Source: Thiobacillus sp. UBA3361 (lineage in GTDB: Bacteria > Pseudomonadota > Gammaproteobacteria > Burkholderiales > Thiobacillaceae). Taken from it: a stretch of 21,659 nt of DNA. The stretch is taken from contig DEQR01000050.1 in the NCBI GenBank assembly GCA_002360535.1, positions 38,437 to 60,095 on the forward strand. Reading direction: 5' to 3'. Every line of letters starts with the position of its first letter. Within the stretch, counting starts at the first letter, position 1. Shown here in pieces: positions 14,020 through 21,659 of this stretch. Under the pieces are notes generated by a model, which was not told where the DNA came from, did no database searches, and saw only the letters and a list, made by a program, of their open reading frames with translations. The position numbers and the translations under genes are program-made.

Positions 14020-16764
14020 ATGAAGCGCATGCTTTTCAACGCGACGCAGGCGGAGGAACTCCGCGTCGCCATTGTCGAAGGTCAGAAACTCATTGACCTG
14101 GACATTGAATCCGCCACCAAGGAACAACGCAAAGGCAACATCTACAAGGCCGTCATTACGCGCGTCGAAAACAGTCTCGAAGCCTGCTTCGTGGACTACG
14201 GCGCCGAGCGGCATGGCTTCCTCCCCTTCAAGGAAATCGCCCGCTCCTCGGTGGGCAGCGGCGAAGCCGGTCGCGGACGCATCCAGGACCACCTCAAGGA
14301 GGGCATGGAACTCGTCGTCCAGGTGGAAAAGGACGAGCGCGGCAACAAGGGCGCGGCCCTGACCAACTTCATCAGTCTGGCCGGCCGCTACTTGGTGCTG
14401 ATGCCCAACAACCCGCGCGGCGGCGGCGTTTCCCGGCGGATCGAAGGCGAGGAGCGCAACGAGTTGCGCGATCTGCTCGCCAGTCTGGAAGTACCCGCCG
14501 GCATGAGCCTGATCGGCCGCACCGCCGGCATCGGCCGCACCCAGGAAGAATTGCAGTGGGACCTGAACTACCTGCTGCAACTGTGGACCGCCATCGACGG
14601 CGCCGCCAAGGCCCAGAAGGGCGCCTTCCTGATCTACGCCGAATCCAGCCTGGTGATCCGCGCCATCCGCGACTACCTCACCCCGGACATCGGCGAACTG
14701 CTGGTGGATACCCCGTCCATCTACGAGCAAGCGCGGCAGTTCATGGCCCACGTGATGCCCGGCAACGTGAACAAGGTGAAGCTGTACGCCGACAGCGTGC
14801 CCCTGTTCTCGCGCTTCCAGATCGAGCACCAGATCGAGACCGCGTACTCGCGCGAGGTGCCCCTGCCCTCCGGCGGCGCCATCGTCATCGACCACGCCGA
14901 GGCCCTGGTGGCCATCGACGTCAACTCGGCCCAGGCCACCAAGGGTGCCGACATCGAGCAGACCGCCTTCAACACAAACCTGGAGGCCGCCGACGAGGTA
15001 GCCCGCCAGTTGCGCCTGCGCGACCTGGGTGGCCTGGTGGTGATCGATTTCATCGACATGGAGAGCGGCAAGAACCAGCGCGAGGTCGAGGACCGCCTCC
15101 GCGACGCCCTGCACCATGACCGGGCACGGGTCCAGGTGGGCAAGATCTCCCGCTTCGGCCTGCTGGAATTGTCACGGCAACGCTTGCAGCCCAGCCTGGG
15201 TGAGACCAGCTACGTCACCTGCCCGCGCTGCGCCGGCACCGGCCACGTGCGCAGCACCGAATCCTTCGCCCTGCACCTGCTGCGCATGATCCAGGAAGAA
15301 GCGATGAAGGAAAACACCGGCGCAATCCACATCCAGGCCCCGGTCGAGGTTTCCACCTACCTGCTCAACGAGAAGCGCACCGACATCCTCAACATCGAGG
15401 CGCGCCACAAGGTGGAGGTGGTGCTGATCCCCAACATCCACTTCGATACGCCGCGCTACACCATGGTGCGTCTGCGCCACGACCAACTCAACCAGGTGGA
15501 GACCCTGGCCCTGAGCTACCAAATGGTGGAAAAACCTGCCGAGGACCTAGAGCTGCTCCACGGCACCACGGCCGTCAAGGCCGAGAGACCGCAGCCCCTG
15601 GTACGCGACATTACCCCCTCCCAGCCCGCTCCCATGCCGGTGGCACGCCAGGCCGAGCCCGTGCCGGTGGTGGCCAAGTCCGGACTGTTCGGGCGCATCA
15701 TGGGCTGGCTGCGCGGTCTGAACGAGCCAGTGGAAGAAGTCCCCGCTCTGACCGAAAAGGCTGCCGAGCCGAAGCGCGAGCCGCGTGAGGCCCGGCGCCG
15801 CCAGGAAACACGGGAGGGCCGTGACAGCCGACGCGTGAGGGGTGAGCGCGGAGAGCGCGGTGAACGTACGGAGCGCGGTGAACGTACGGAACGCGGTGAA
15901 CGTGCTGAGCGCGGAGAACGCCAGGCGGCCCGCCCGGAGCGCCAGGAACGGACGGAGCGTACGGAACGCGGCGAGCGCCAGGCCAAGCCCGAGCGCAAGC
16001 GCCGGGAGCGGCCGCAGGCCCAGGAAGCCGGGTTGCAACCGCAGGAGACGGCTGCCGAATTGGCTGCCGCGCCCGCTGCCGAGGCCGCCGGTGAGGAACG
16101 CGAGGATCGCAGCCGCGGCAGAAGCCGCCGCGGCGGACGCGGGCGGCGCGGCGAAGGACGTCCAGAAAGTGTAGCCGCCGAGGCACTGGATCAAGAAGGC
16201 ATGCCGGTCGAAACCATCGGAGAAGCCTCCGGCGAGACAGCCGTCGAAATGACACCGTTGGAACCCGCTGTGGAAGCCGCCGAGCCCCAGCCCGCATTCC
16301 CTGTCGCCGAGCCCCTTTCCGTGCCCGCCGCCGAGGTGGCGCCGGCGGAAGCCGTGACGGCCGCCGAACCCGAACCCGCGCCGCCGGCGAAGCCCAAGCC
16401 GAGGACGGTGGAATTGCCGCCGCCGGACTTGACCGCCGCCGGGCTGGAACTGGTGCAAACCAAAGCGGCGTCCGCGTCCGAACCCGCTCAAGAGGAGTCA
16501 GCCCCGGAATCGCAGCGCCCACGCCGTCGCCGCTCACGGGCCAAGCCTGTCCAAGAGGCTGGTGAACCGTTGATGATGGTGGAAACCCACGCCACCATCG
16601 TCGAACAGGCCGGCCTGCCGCCGGAAGCCGATCAGGCCGAGGCGGAGCATCAACGCCGCCAGCGGGGGGACAAATCGGAATCCCCCGCAAAGAAGCCCAC
16701 CGCTGAACCGCTGGTGTTGATCGAAACCAAGGCCCCGTCCGCAGCGGGAACGACGCAGCCCTGA
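14020..16764 (+). CDS. rne: Ribonuclease E
   Basis: Essential endonuclease of bulk mRNA decay and rRNA/tRNA processing, and scaffold of the RNA degradosome at the inner membrane. 914 residues. The catalytic half (1 to about 525) contains the S1 domain (about 36-120), the DNase I-like core with Mg-binding D300 (AIDVNSAQATKG) and D343 (VIDFIDMES), and the Zn-link C401-PR-C404; all sit three residues before their E. coli equivalents (303, 346, 404, 407). A probable membrane-targeting amphipathic helix is at 553-568 (KSGLFGRIMGWLRGLN). Then follow an Arg/Glu-rich RNA-binding region with RGERTE repeats (about 607-665), a second Arg/Gly-rich patch (about 695-712) and an Ala/Glu/Pro-rich tail. The frame is open upstream to 13957, but MKRMLFNATQAEELR matches the family start and a GGTGA site precedes it. 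Confidence 0.97.
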   Translation: MKRMLFNATQAEELRVAIVEGQKLIDLDIESATKEQRKGNIYKAVITRVENSLEACFVDYGAERHGFLPFKEIARSSVGSGEAGRGRIQDHLKEGMELVVQVEKDERGNKGAALTNFISLAGRYLVLMPNNPRGGGVSRRIEGEERNELRDLLASLEVPAGMSLIGRTAGIGRTQEELQWDLNYLLQLWTAIDGAAKAQKGAFLIYAESSLVIRAIRDYLTPDIGELLVDTPSIYEQARQFMAHVMPGNVNKVKLYADSVPLFSRFQIEHQIETAYSREVPLPSGGAIVIDHAEALVAIDVNSAQATKGADIEQTAFNTNLEAADEVARQLRLRDLGGLVVIDFIDMESGKNQREVEDRLRDALHHDRARVQVGKISRFGLLELSRQRLQPSLGETSYVTCPRCAGTGHVRSTESFALHLLRMIQEEAMKENTGAIHIQAPVEVSTYLLNEKRTDILNIEARHKVEVVLIPNIHFDTPRYTMVRLRHDQLNQVETLALSYQMVEKPAEDLELLHGTTAVKAERPQPLVRDITPSQPAPMPVARQAEPVPVVAKSGLFGRIMGWLRGLNEPVEEVPALTEKAAEPKREPREARRRQETREGRDSRRVRGERGERGERTERGERTERGERAERGERQAARPERQERTERTERGERQAKPERKRRERPQAQEAGLQPQETAAELAAAPAAEAAGEEREDRSRGRSRRGGRGRRGEGRPESVAAEALDQEGMPVETIGEASGETAVEMTPLEPAVEAAEPQPAFPVAEPLSVPAAEVAPAEAVTAAEPEPAPPAKPKPRTVELPPPDLTAAGLELVQTKAASASEPAQEESAPESQRPRRRRSRAKPVQEAGEPLMMVETHATIVEQAGLPPEADQAEAEHQRRQRGDKSESPAKKPTAEPLVLIETKAPSAAGTTQP
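15853..15924 (+). repeat. 18-bp tandem repeat inside rne (RGERTE units)
   Basis: Four 18-bp units, the first two identical (GAGCGCGGTGAACGTACG), the third and fourth diverging at a few positions. They encode repeated six-residue ERGERT-like units of the arginine-rich RNA-binding region, starting near residue 612. Related degenerate units continue to about 15975. Confidence 0.9.
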
Positions 16765-16776
16765 GGTCCTACATCG

Positions 16777-16811
16777 CGGGCGGGGTCCGACCGGGCCCCG
16801 CCCGTTTTTTT
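16777..16811 (+). terminator. Intrinsic terminator of rne
   Basis: CGGGCGGGG and CCCCGCCCG form a 9-bp GC stem with a 10-nt loop, followed by seven T. It lies 12 nt past the rne stop and just before the end of the convergent phosphatase gene. Confidence 0.95.
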
Positions 16812-16821
16812 CGGGTCGGCT

Positions 16822-17313
16822 TCAGACGTCCGACCGGGACTGGATTTCCCGCAGCAAACCGCGGGCCGCGTCCTCCACCATATCCAGTACCCGCTCGAAG
16901 CCTTGCGATCCGCCGTAATAGGGATCCGGCACTTCCTGTCCCGCAAAGCGCTCGCTGAACGACAGGAACAGGCGCACCTTGCCGCGATGTTCAGGGGGGC
17001 AGATGCGTAACAGATTGTCGAGGTTGTCCCTGTCCATGGCCAGGATGTGGTCGAACTCTGCGAAATCCCGGCGCGTCACCTGCCTACCGACGAGGCCGGA
17101 CAGATCGTAGCCACGGCCGGCCGCGGCATGCCGGGCACGGGGATCGGGGGATTTGCCCACGTGGTAGTCATGGGTGCCGGCACTGTCGATGAGCACCCTG
17201 TCTTCCACGCCGGCCTCGCGGACAAGCTTCCGGAACACCCCCTCGGCGGTGGGGGAACGGCAGATGTTGCCCATGCAGACCATGAGCACTGCGTGGCGGC
17301 GGTTGGCTGTCAT
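16822..17313 (-). CDS. Low-molecular-weight protein-tyrosine phosphatase
   Basis: A 163-residue cytosolic phosphatase of the LMW-PTP family, usually acting on tyrosine-phosphorylated proteins such as BY-kinases or sugar-nucleotide enzymes. The phosphate-binding loop C13-MGNIC-R19-SP is intact, and the general acid D130 lies in the signature VPDPYYGG. SAGT and DHILAMDRDN are typical. No tyrosine kinase or polysaccharide genes are nearby, so its substrate here is unknown. It is the last gene of a same-strand set with uvrB, the response regulator and the kinase, 42 nt after the kinase gene. Confidence 0.93.
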   Translation of the reverse strand: MTANRRHAVLMVCMGNICRSPTAEGVFRKLVREAGVEDRVLIDSAGTHDYHVGKSPDPRARHAAAGRGYDLSGLVGRQVTRRDFAEFDHILAMDRDNLDNLLRICPPEHRGKVRLFLSFSERFAGQEVPDPYYGGSQGFERVLDMVEDAARGLLREIQSRSDV

Positions 17314-17355
17314 GCTTTCGGAGAATGCTGGGATATGGAATTCGGCCCGATCTTA

Positions 17356-18009
17356 TCAAGGCAGCAGCAGGCGGAACACGGCCCCGTCCTCGTTGGTCAG
17401 CCGCAACTCCCCCTCCCGTCCCCGGTCCGCATGGGCCTGGGCCACCAGCCGGGCGAACTGGAGGCCCAGGCCGGTGCCCTGCGACCGATAGGGCTGATCA
17501 TTGCGGACGCACTCCAGGATGTGTTCCGGATAGCCATCCGAATCGTCCTTCACCGCCAGGCACAGGGCGCCATCGTCCAGGCTGGCCTCAAGCAGGATGC
17601 GGTCGCGGGCGTACTGGATGGAGTTGTGGATGGCATTGACCAGGGCCATCTCCACCAGATTGCGGTCGAAAAACCAAATCAAGGGCACGTCGTCGGCGAT
17701 CCTCACCGTCACCTTCAGGCGGTCGCGCACCAGGGCCTGGGCCTCGTCGCGCAGTTCGCCCAGGACGTCCGCCGGAGAATAGGCGTCCACCATGGGGCTG
17801 AGCTGTCCGTTGACCGCCTTGTAGAGCAGCAGCGCCTGCTGCAGGCGTTCCGCCACCCGCTGGCAGAGCAGCCGGGTCTCATTCAGGGGCGCGTCGTGTT
17901 CCGGGTCGCCGGTGGGGTGTACCCCGTCCAGGGTGATGGACATGAGACCCAGGGTGTTCTTCACCTCATGCATCAGCGAGGCATACAAACCCGAGATATC
18001 CAACATCAT
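17356..18009 (-). CDS. Small soluble histidine kinase without a sensor domain
   Basis: A 217-residue protein made of only a dimerisation/phosphoacceptor helix and a GHKL ATPase domain. The H-box is LMHEVKNTLG with H14 as likely phosphorylation site; the N-box is LVNAIHNSIQYA (about residues 130-141); the G1-like box is KDDSDGYP; the G2 box is GTGLGLQFARLV. There is no membrane segment, PAS or other input domain, so signal input must come from a partner or from the adjoining REC-TPR protein. The ATG overlaps the end of that gene as ATGA, so the two are probably made in fixed ratio. The short ATP lid and DDSDG in place of DNGxG are mildly divergent; activity is likely but not certain. Confidence 0.85.
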   Translation of the reverse strand: MMLDISGLYASLMHEVKNTLGLMSITLDGVHPTGDPEHDAPLNETRLLCQRVAERLQQALLLYKAVNGQLSPMVDAYSPADVLGELRDEAQALVRDRLKVTVRIADDVPLIWFFDRNLVEMALVNAIHNSIQYARDRILLEASLDDGALCLAVKDDSDGYPEHILECVRNDQPYRSQGTGLGLQFARLVAQAHADRGREGELRLTNEDGAVFRLLLP

Positions 18010-19670
18010 TTCTTCTTGCTCCCATGGATGCCGAAGCGCCCCTCCACCTGCTTGAGGTGGCTGCGCAGTCCGGTGATGCGGGTGTGTCCGGGCGATTGCC
18101 TGCCGGCCTCCTCGATCAGGCGGCGGGCCTCGGCGAACAGGTCATGGTCCATACCCTCCTGGTCGATGCGTTTCAGGATGACCCAGGCTGTGTTCATGAT
18201 CACCCTCGGGTTGAAAGGCGCCTCCCGGCTGGCAGCCAGCATGCATTCTACGGCCGCGGCGTAGTCGCTCTTGTGGGCCAGCATCACCCCTTCGTTGTTG
18301 AGCCTGCGCACCTCGGCGGTGGCTTCCTTCAGCACCTGATCCCCCGCCTCGCCGCGCCCCGTGGCTTCATAGAGCTGCCGCGCCTTGGCCATCAGGGCGT
18401 CACTGTCGTGGGCGTTGCGGGCCACCTCCCGGACGATGGCGTCACCCTCCTCCAGCCGTCCGTTGGCCATGCACACCCCGGCCAGATCCAGCATGGATTG
18501 TTCGTCGGCGCGCGCACCCACGTTGCGCAGCCGGACCGCTTCGTCCAACGCGCGCCCGGCCTCCGCGGCGCGTCCCGATTTGGTATGCACCAGGCCTTGC
18601 ACCACCGCGCTGACGAGCTGCCCCTCCGGAGAGGAATGCAAGGCCATCTTGCCCTTCTTCAGGGTGTCTAGGGCACCGTTCATGTCGCCCTGCTCCACCT
18701 GCACCCGACAGAGATTCCCGTAATCCGCCGGGGTGACGAAGATGGAGTGGCGGCCCTTGTCCAGGGCGGCGCTGAAAGCGGCCCGTGCCTTGTCCAGGTC
18801 GCCGTTGGCGAATGCGACTTCACCCAGCCTTTGTTGCCGGCGCACGGTCTTGCCGGAGATGGCCGCGCCTTTCTCCAGCGCCGCCTGCGCCTCGCGGGCG
18901 TCGTTGCGGGCCAGTTTGACCTCGGCCATCAGGTCGTAGGCGGACACCAGCTCGGGCGAGTCTTCCAACACGTCGTGCAGCAGTTCTTCGGCCGCCTCGT
19001 CCTTCTTCTGCATGTGCAGGGTGCGTGCCAGGCCGAGCCGAGCCCAGGGAATGGCGCGCATCTGGATGACCTGTTTGTACAGCGCCTCCGCCTCCTCGAA
19101 GCGACCCATGGCGTTGAGCAGTTCCCCCTTGAAACGCAGGGTGTCCACGATGTATTTGGGTTTTTCCTTGATGAGCAGATCGCAGCATTCCAGCGCCTTT
19201 TCCAGCTCGCCGCCGGCGAAATACCGATAGATGTCGGCGAAGGCCAGCTTGCGGCGCAGGATCCCGTCCAAGCGATGACGCAGGATTTCGGCGTTGAACG
19301 GTTTGATGAGGTAATCATCGGGGGCCAGTTCGGCGGTGGCCGCCACCTTTTCATAGACCGACTCGGCGGTCACCATGATGAAGGCCGTGTCCAGGGTGAT
19401 CAGCCCGCGGTGGCGCAGCTCCTCGAGCACTTGCTGGCCGTCGCGGCCATCGCCCAGGTTGAAATCGCACAGGATCAGGTCGTACTCGTTGTGCTGGACC
19501 TTGAACAAGACCTCGGTGGCGTTGGCCGACATGTCGATCTTGGTCAGACCGAAATTGGACAGGGCGATGCGCATGGCGCTGCGCATGCCCGGGTAATCAT
19601 CCACCACCAGGGCGCGCATGGCGCTGTAGTCGATGTCGGTTTCCGCTTTGCCGAAGGCGATCAATGACAT
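18006..19670 (-). CDS. Response regulator with REC domain and TPR repeats
   Basis: A 554-residue cytosolic protein. The N-terminal receiver domain (about 17-140) has the acidic pair D24/D25 (LVVDDYPGMR), the phospho-acceptor D69 (LILCDFNLGDG), T101 (IMVTAES) and K123 (LIKPFN), all expected for phosphorelay. The rest (about 150-540) is helical tetratricopeptide-like repeats, such as LERAEALYKQVIQMRAIP-type units, ending in a basic Gly/Ser/Lys tail. There is no DNA-binding or enzymatic output domain, so output is probably by protein-protein contact. It starts 38 nt after uvrB on the same strand and overlaps the downstream kinase gene. Similar REC-TPR proteins occur in Pseudomonas and relatives; their function is poorly defined. 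Confidence 0.88.
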   Translation of the reverse strand: MSLIAFGKAETDIDYSAMRALVVDDYPGMRSAMRIALSNFGLTKIDMSANATEVLFKVQHNEYDLILCDFNLGDGRDGQQVLEELRHRGLITLDTAFIMVTAESVYEKVAATAELAPDDYLIKPFNAEILRHRLDGILRRKLAFADIYRYFAGGELEKALECCDLLIKEKPKYIVDTLRFKGELLNAMGRFEEAEALYKQVIQMRAIPWARLGLARTLHMQKKDEAAEELLHDVLEDSPELVSAYDLMAEVKLARNDAREAQAALEKGAAISGKTVRRQQRLGEVAFANGDLDKARAAFSAALDKGRHSIFVTPADYGNLCRVQVEQGDMNGALDTLKKGKMALHSSPEGQLVSAVVQGLVHTKSGRAAEAGRALDEAVRLRNVGARADEQSMLDLAGVCMANGRLEEGDAIVREVARNAHDSDALMAKARQLYEATGRGEAGDQVLKEATAEVRRLNNEGVMLAHKSDYAAAVECMLAASREAPFNPRVIMNTAWVILKRIDQEGMDHDLFAEARRLIEEAGRQSPGHTRITGLRSHLKQVEGRFGIHGSKKK

Positions 19671-19708
19671 GTACGGCGACCCGCAAATTCGTTGAACAAA
19701 CGATTCTC

Positions 19709-21659
19709 CTATCGCCGGCGGTGGGATACGCGCCGCGCCGGCGGCGCGGCAGGCTCGGGCGGCCCGCAGTATTCCGGCCCTTCGTCCACCCCGAACATCA
19801 ACTTCTTCATGGCGTGCATCTGGTCTCGCAATTGCGCGGCCTTCTCGAAATCCAGGTCCTTGGCGGCGGCCAGCATGTCCTTCTCCAGGCGCTTGATCTC
19901 ACGGGTCAGCGTCTTTTCGTCCAGGGCTTCGTAGCGCGCCTTTTCCTGGGCCGCGTGCAGGGCCTGCTCGGCCTCTTCCATGTCGTAAACGCCGTCGATG
20001 ATGTCCTTGATCTTCTTGACCACCCCTTGCGGGACGATGCCGTGCGCGGCGTTGTGGGCCGTCTGCTTGCGGCGGCGGCGCTCGGTTTCGTCCATCGCCC
20101 GGCGCATGGAGTCGGTGACCGTGTCCGCGTAGAGGATGGCGGTGCCGTGCAGGTGGCGCGCGGCGCGGCCGATGGTCTGGATCAGGGACCGCTCGGAGCG
20201 CAGGAAGCCCTCCTTGTCGGCGTCCAGGATGGCGACCAGCGACACCTCGGGGATGTCCAGGCCCTCGCGCAACAGGTTGATGCCGATCAGCACGTCGAAT
20301 ACGCCCAGTCGCAAGTCACGGATGATCTCCACGCGTTCCACGGTGTCGATATCGGAATGCAGGTAGCGAACCTTGATGCCGTGATCGGCGAAATATTCGG
20401 CCAATTGCTCGGCCATGCGCTTGGTCAGGGTGGTCACCATCACGCGCTCGTTGACCTTCACGCGCAGGTTGATCTCGCTCATCAGGTCGTCCACCTGGGT
20501 GGTCACCGGGCGGACGATGAGCTGCGGATCGACCAGGCCGGTTGGCCGCACCACCTGCTCGACCACCTGTTGCTGGTGCTTCACCTCATAGGGCCCGGGC
20601 GTGGCGGAGACGAAAACGGTCTGGCGCATCATCCGCTCGAACTCGTCGAAGCGCAGCGGTCGGTTGTCCAGGGCGCTGGGCAGGCGGAAGCCGTAGTTGA
20701 CCAGGTTCTCCTTGCGCGCCCGGTCGCCCTTGTACATGCCGCCCACCTGGGGCACGGTGACGTGGGATTCGTCGATGAACATCACCGTGTCCTCGGGCAA
20801 GTAGTCGATGAGGGTGGGCGGCGGATCACCCGGCCGGCGGCCGGAAAGGTGCCGGGAGTAGTTCTCGATGCCCTTGCAGAAGCCCAGCTCGCTAAGCATC
20901 TCCAGGTCGAAACGGGTGCGCTGCTCGATACGCTGGGCCTCCACCAGCTTGAACTCCTTGTTGAAGAACTCCAGCCGCTCGGCCAATTCCACCTTGATCT
21001 TTTCGATGGCCCGCAGGGTCGTCTCCCGCGGCGTCACGTAGTGGCTGGAGGGAAACACGGTGAAGCGCGTCGCCTTGGACAGGATCTGCCCGGTCAGGGG
21101 GTCGAACAGGGAGAGGCCATCGATCTCGTCGTCGAACAGGCTCACCCGCACGGCGGTTTCCGCGTGCTCGGCGGGGAAGATGTCGATCACGTCGCCGCGC
21201 ACCCGGAACACCCCGCGCTTGAACTCGAAGTCGTTGCGGTCGTACTGCATCTCGGTGAGCCGCCGGATCACGTCCCGCTGAGGGATGCGCTCGCCCACCT
21301 TCAGGTGCAGGATCATGTCGTGGTAGTCGGACGGGTCGCCGATGCCGTAGATGGCAGACACGGTGGCGACGATGACCACGTCCCGCCGCTCCAGGATTGC
21401 CTTGGTGGCGGACAGGCGCATCTGCTCGATGTGCTCGTTGATGCTGGAGTCCTTCTCGATGAACAGGTCCCGCGACGGCACGTAGGCCTCGGGCTGGTAG
21501 TAGTCGTAGTCCGAGACGAAGTACTCTACGGCGTTCTCCGGGACGAACTCGCGCATCTCGTCGTAGAGGGTCGCGGCGAGCGTCTTGTTGTGCGCGATGA
21601 CGAGCGCCGGCCGCCCGATGCTGGCTATGACGTTTTCGATCGTGAACTACTTGCACGAA
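19709..21659 (-). CDS. uvrB: Excinuclease ABC subunit B (UvrB), 5' end missing
   Basis: DNA-damage recognition helicase of nucleotide excision repair that receives the lesion from UvrA and recruits UvrC. The window holds all but the extreme N-terminus. Seen in order: FTIENVIASIGRPALVIAHN, the beta-hairpin region with DYDYYQPEAYVPSRD, the DESH box (VMFIDESHVTVPQVGGMYKG), helicase motif VI (QTIGRAARH), and the C-terminal UVR domain (about 19800-19910) that pairs with UvrC. A TAG at 21647-21649 interrupts the frame exactly in Walker A, which reads SCK-stop-FT instead of GSGKTFT, within the last 13 bases of the window. That is probably end-of-sequence error; if real, the gene would be dead. The frame downstream of it is intact. 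Confidence 0.93.

Noticed and set aside
13969..15117. Large minus-strand frames antisense to rne (also 15547-16491 and 15698-16690)
   Set aside because: They are mirror products of the strongly biased rne codons and its repeats, with no family motif.
15844..15990. Possible CRISPR or regulatory repeat array
   Set aside because: The units are contiguous, in frame, have no spacers, and encode the RGERTE repeats of RNase E.
18747..19667. Plus-strand 306-codon frame antisense to the REC-TPR gene
   Set aside because: It is opposite a gene with clear receiver motifs and shows only shadow-type composition.

Overview
The window is high-GC DNA from a gammaproteobacterium, most likely a Chromatiales-like purple or sulfur bacterium or a relative. 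The evidence is a class III (PhaC/PhaE) polyhydroxyalkanoate (PHA) synthase, a gammaproteobacterial-type RNase E next to divergent rluC, a grpE-dnaK heat-shock pair, and family-typical UvrB, SppA and Rof-like proteins. The taxonomic placement is inferred from gene content only. No CRISPR array, tRNA, rRNA, insertion sequence or phage gene was seen.

Layout. (1) 1-1147, minus strand: grpE then dnaK (cut by the left edge), each preceded by a near-consensus sigma-32 promoter with the same 13-nt spacer. (2) 1217-4453, minus: a 1078-residue c-di-GMP enzyme with four CBS domains, two PAS domains, GGDEF, EAL and a C-terminal zinc-binding CZB domain. (3) 4454-4887: no intact gene; it holds two small palindromes, the decayed remnant of a GHKL ATPase domain, and the phaC terminator. 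(4) 4888-10408: a complete PHA locus. phaE-phaC runs leftward; phaA-phaB-phaR-phasin runs rightward. Four TGC-N3-GCA palindromes, two in the divergent phaE/phaA region and two at the phasin promoter, look like binding sites of the PhaR repressor encoded between them. (5) 10405-13561, minus: a tight run rluC-gph-Rieske-sppA-rof with start/stop overlaps. (6) 13562-16811, plus: a roughly 400-nt leader and rne, ending at a strong terminator. (7) 16822-21659, minus: uvrB (cut by the right edge), a REC-TPR response regulator, a small histidine kinase overlapping it, and a low-molecular-weight tyrosine phosphatase.

How the parts work together. The PHA genes cover acetyl-CoA condensation (PhaA), reduction to 3-hydroxybutyryl-CoA (PhaB), polymerisation (PhaC with PhaE), granule coating (phasin) and granule-responsive repression (PhaR). 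The other blocks are housekeeping (chaperones, RNA decay, rRNA modification, DNA repair) mixed with two signalling units of unknown input: the CBS/PAS/GGDEF/EAL/CZB protein and the kinase/REC-TPR pair.

No clearly unprecedented system was found. The items most worth a second look are the PhaR operator set, the Ala/Lys/Pro tail on PhaE, the domain architecture of the c-di-GMP enzyme, the GHKL pseudogene remnant, the repeats in the RNase E tail, and an in-frame stop within the UvrB Walker A motif at the right-hand edge that may be a sequence-end artefact.
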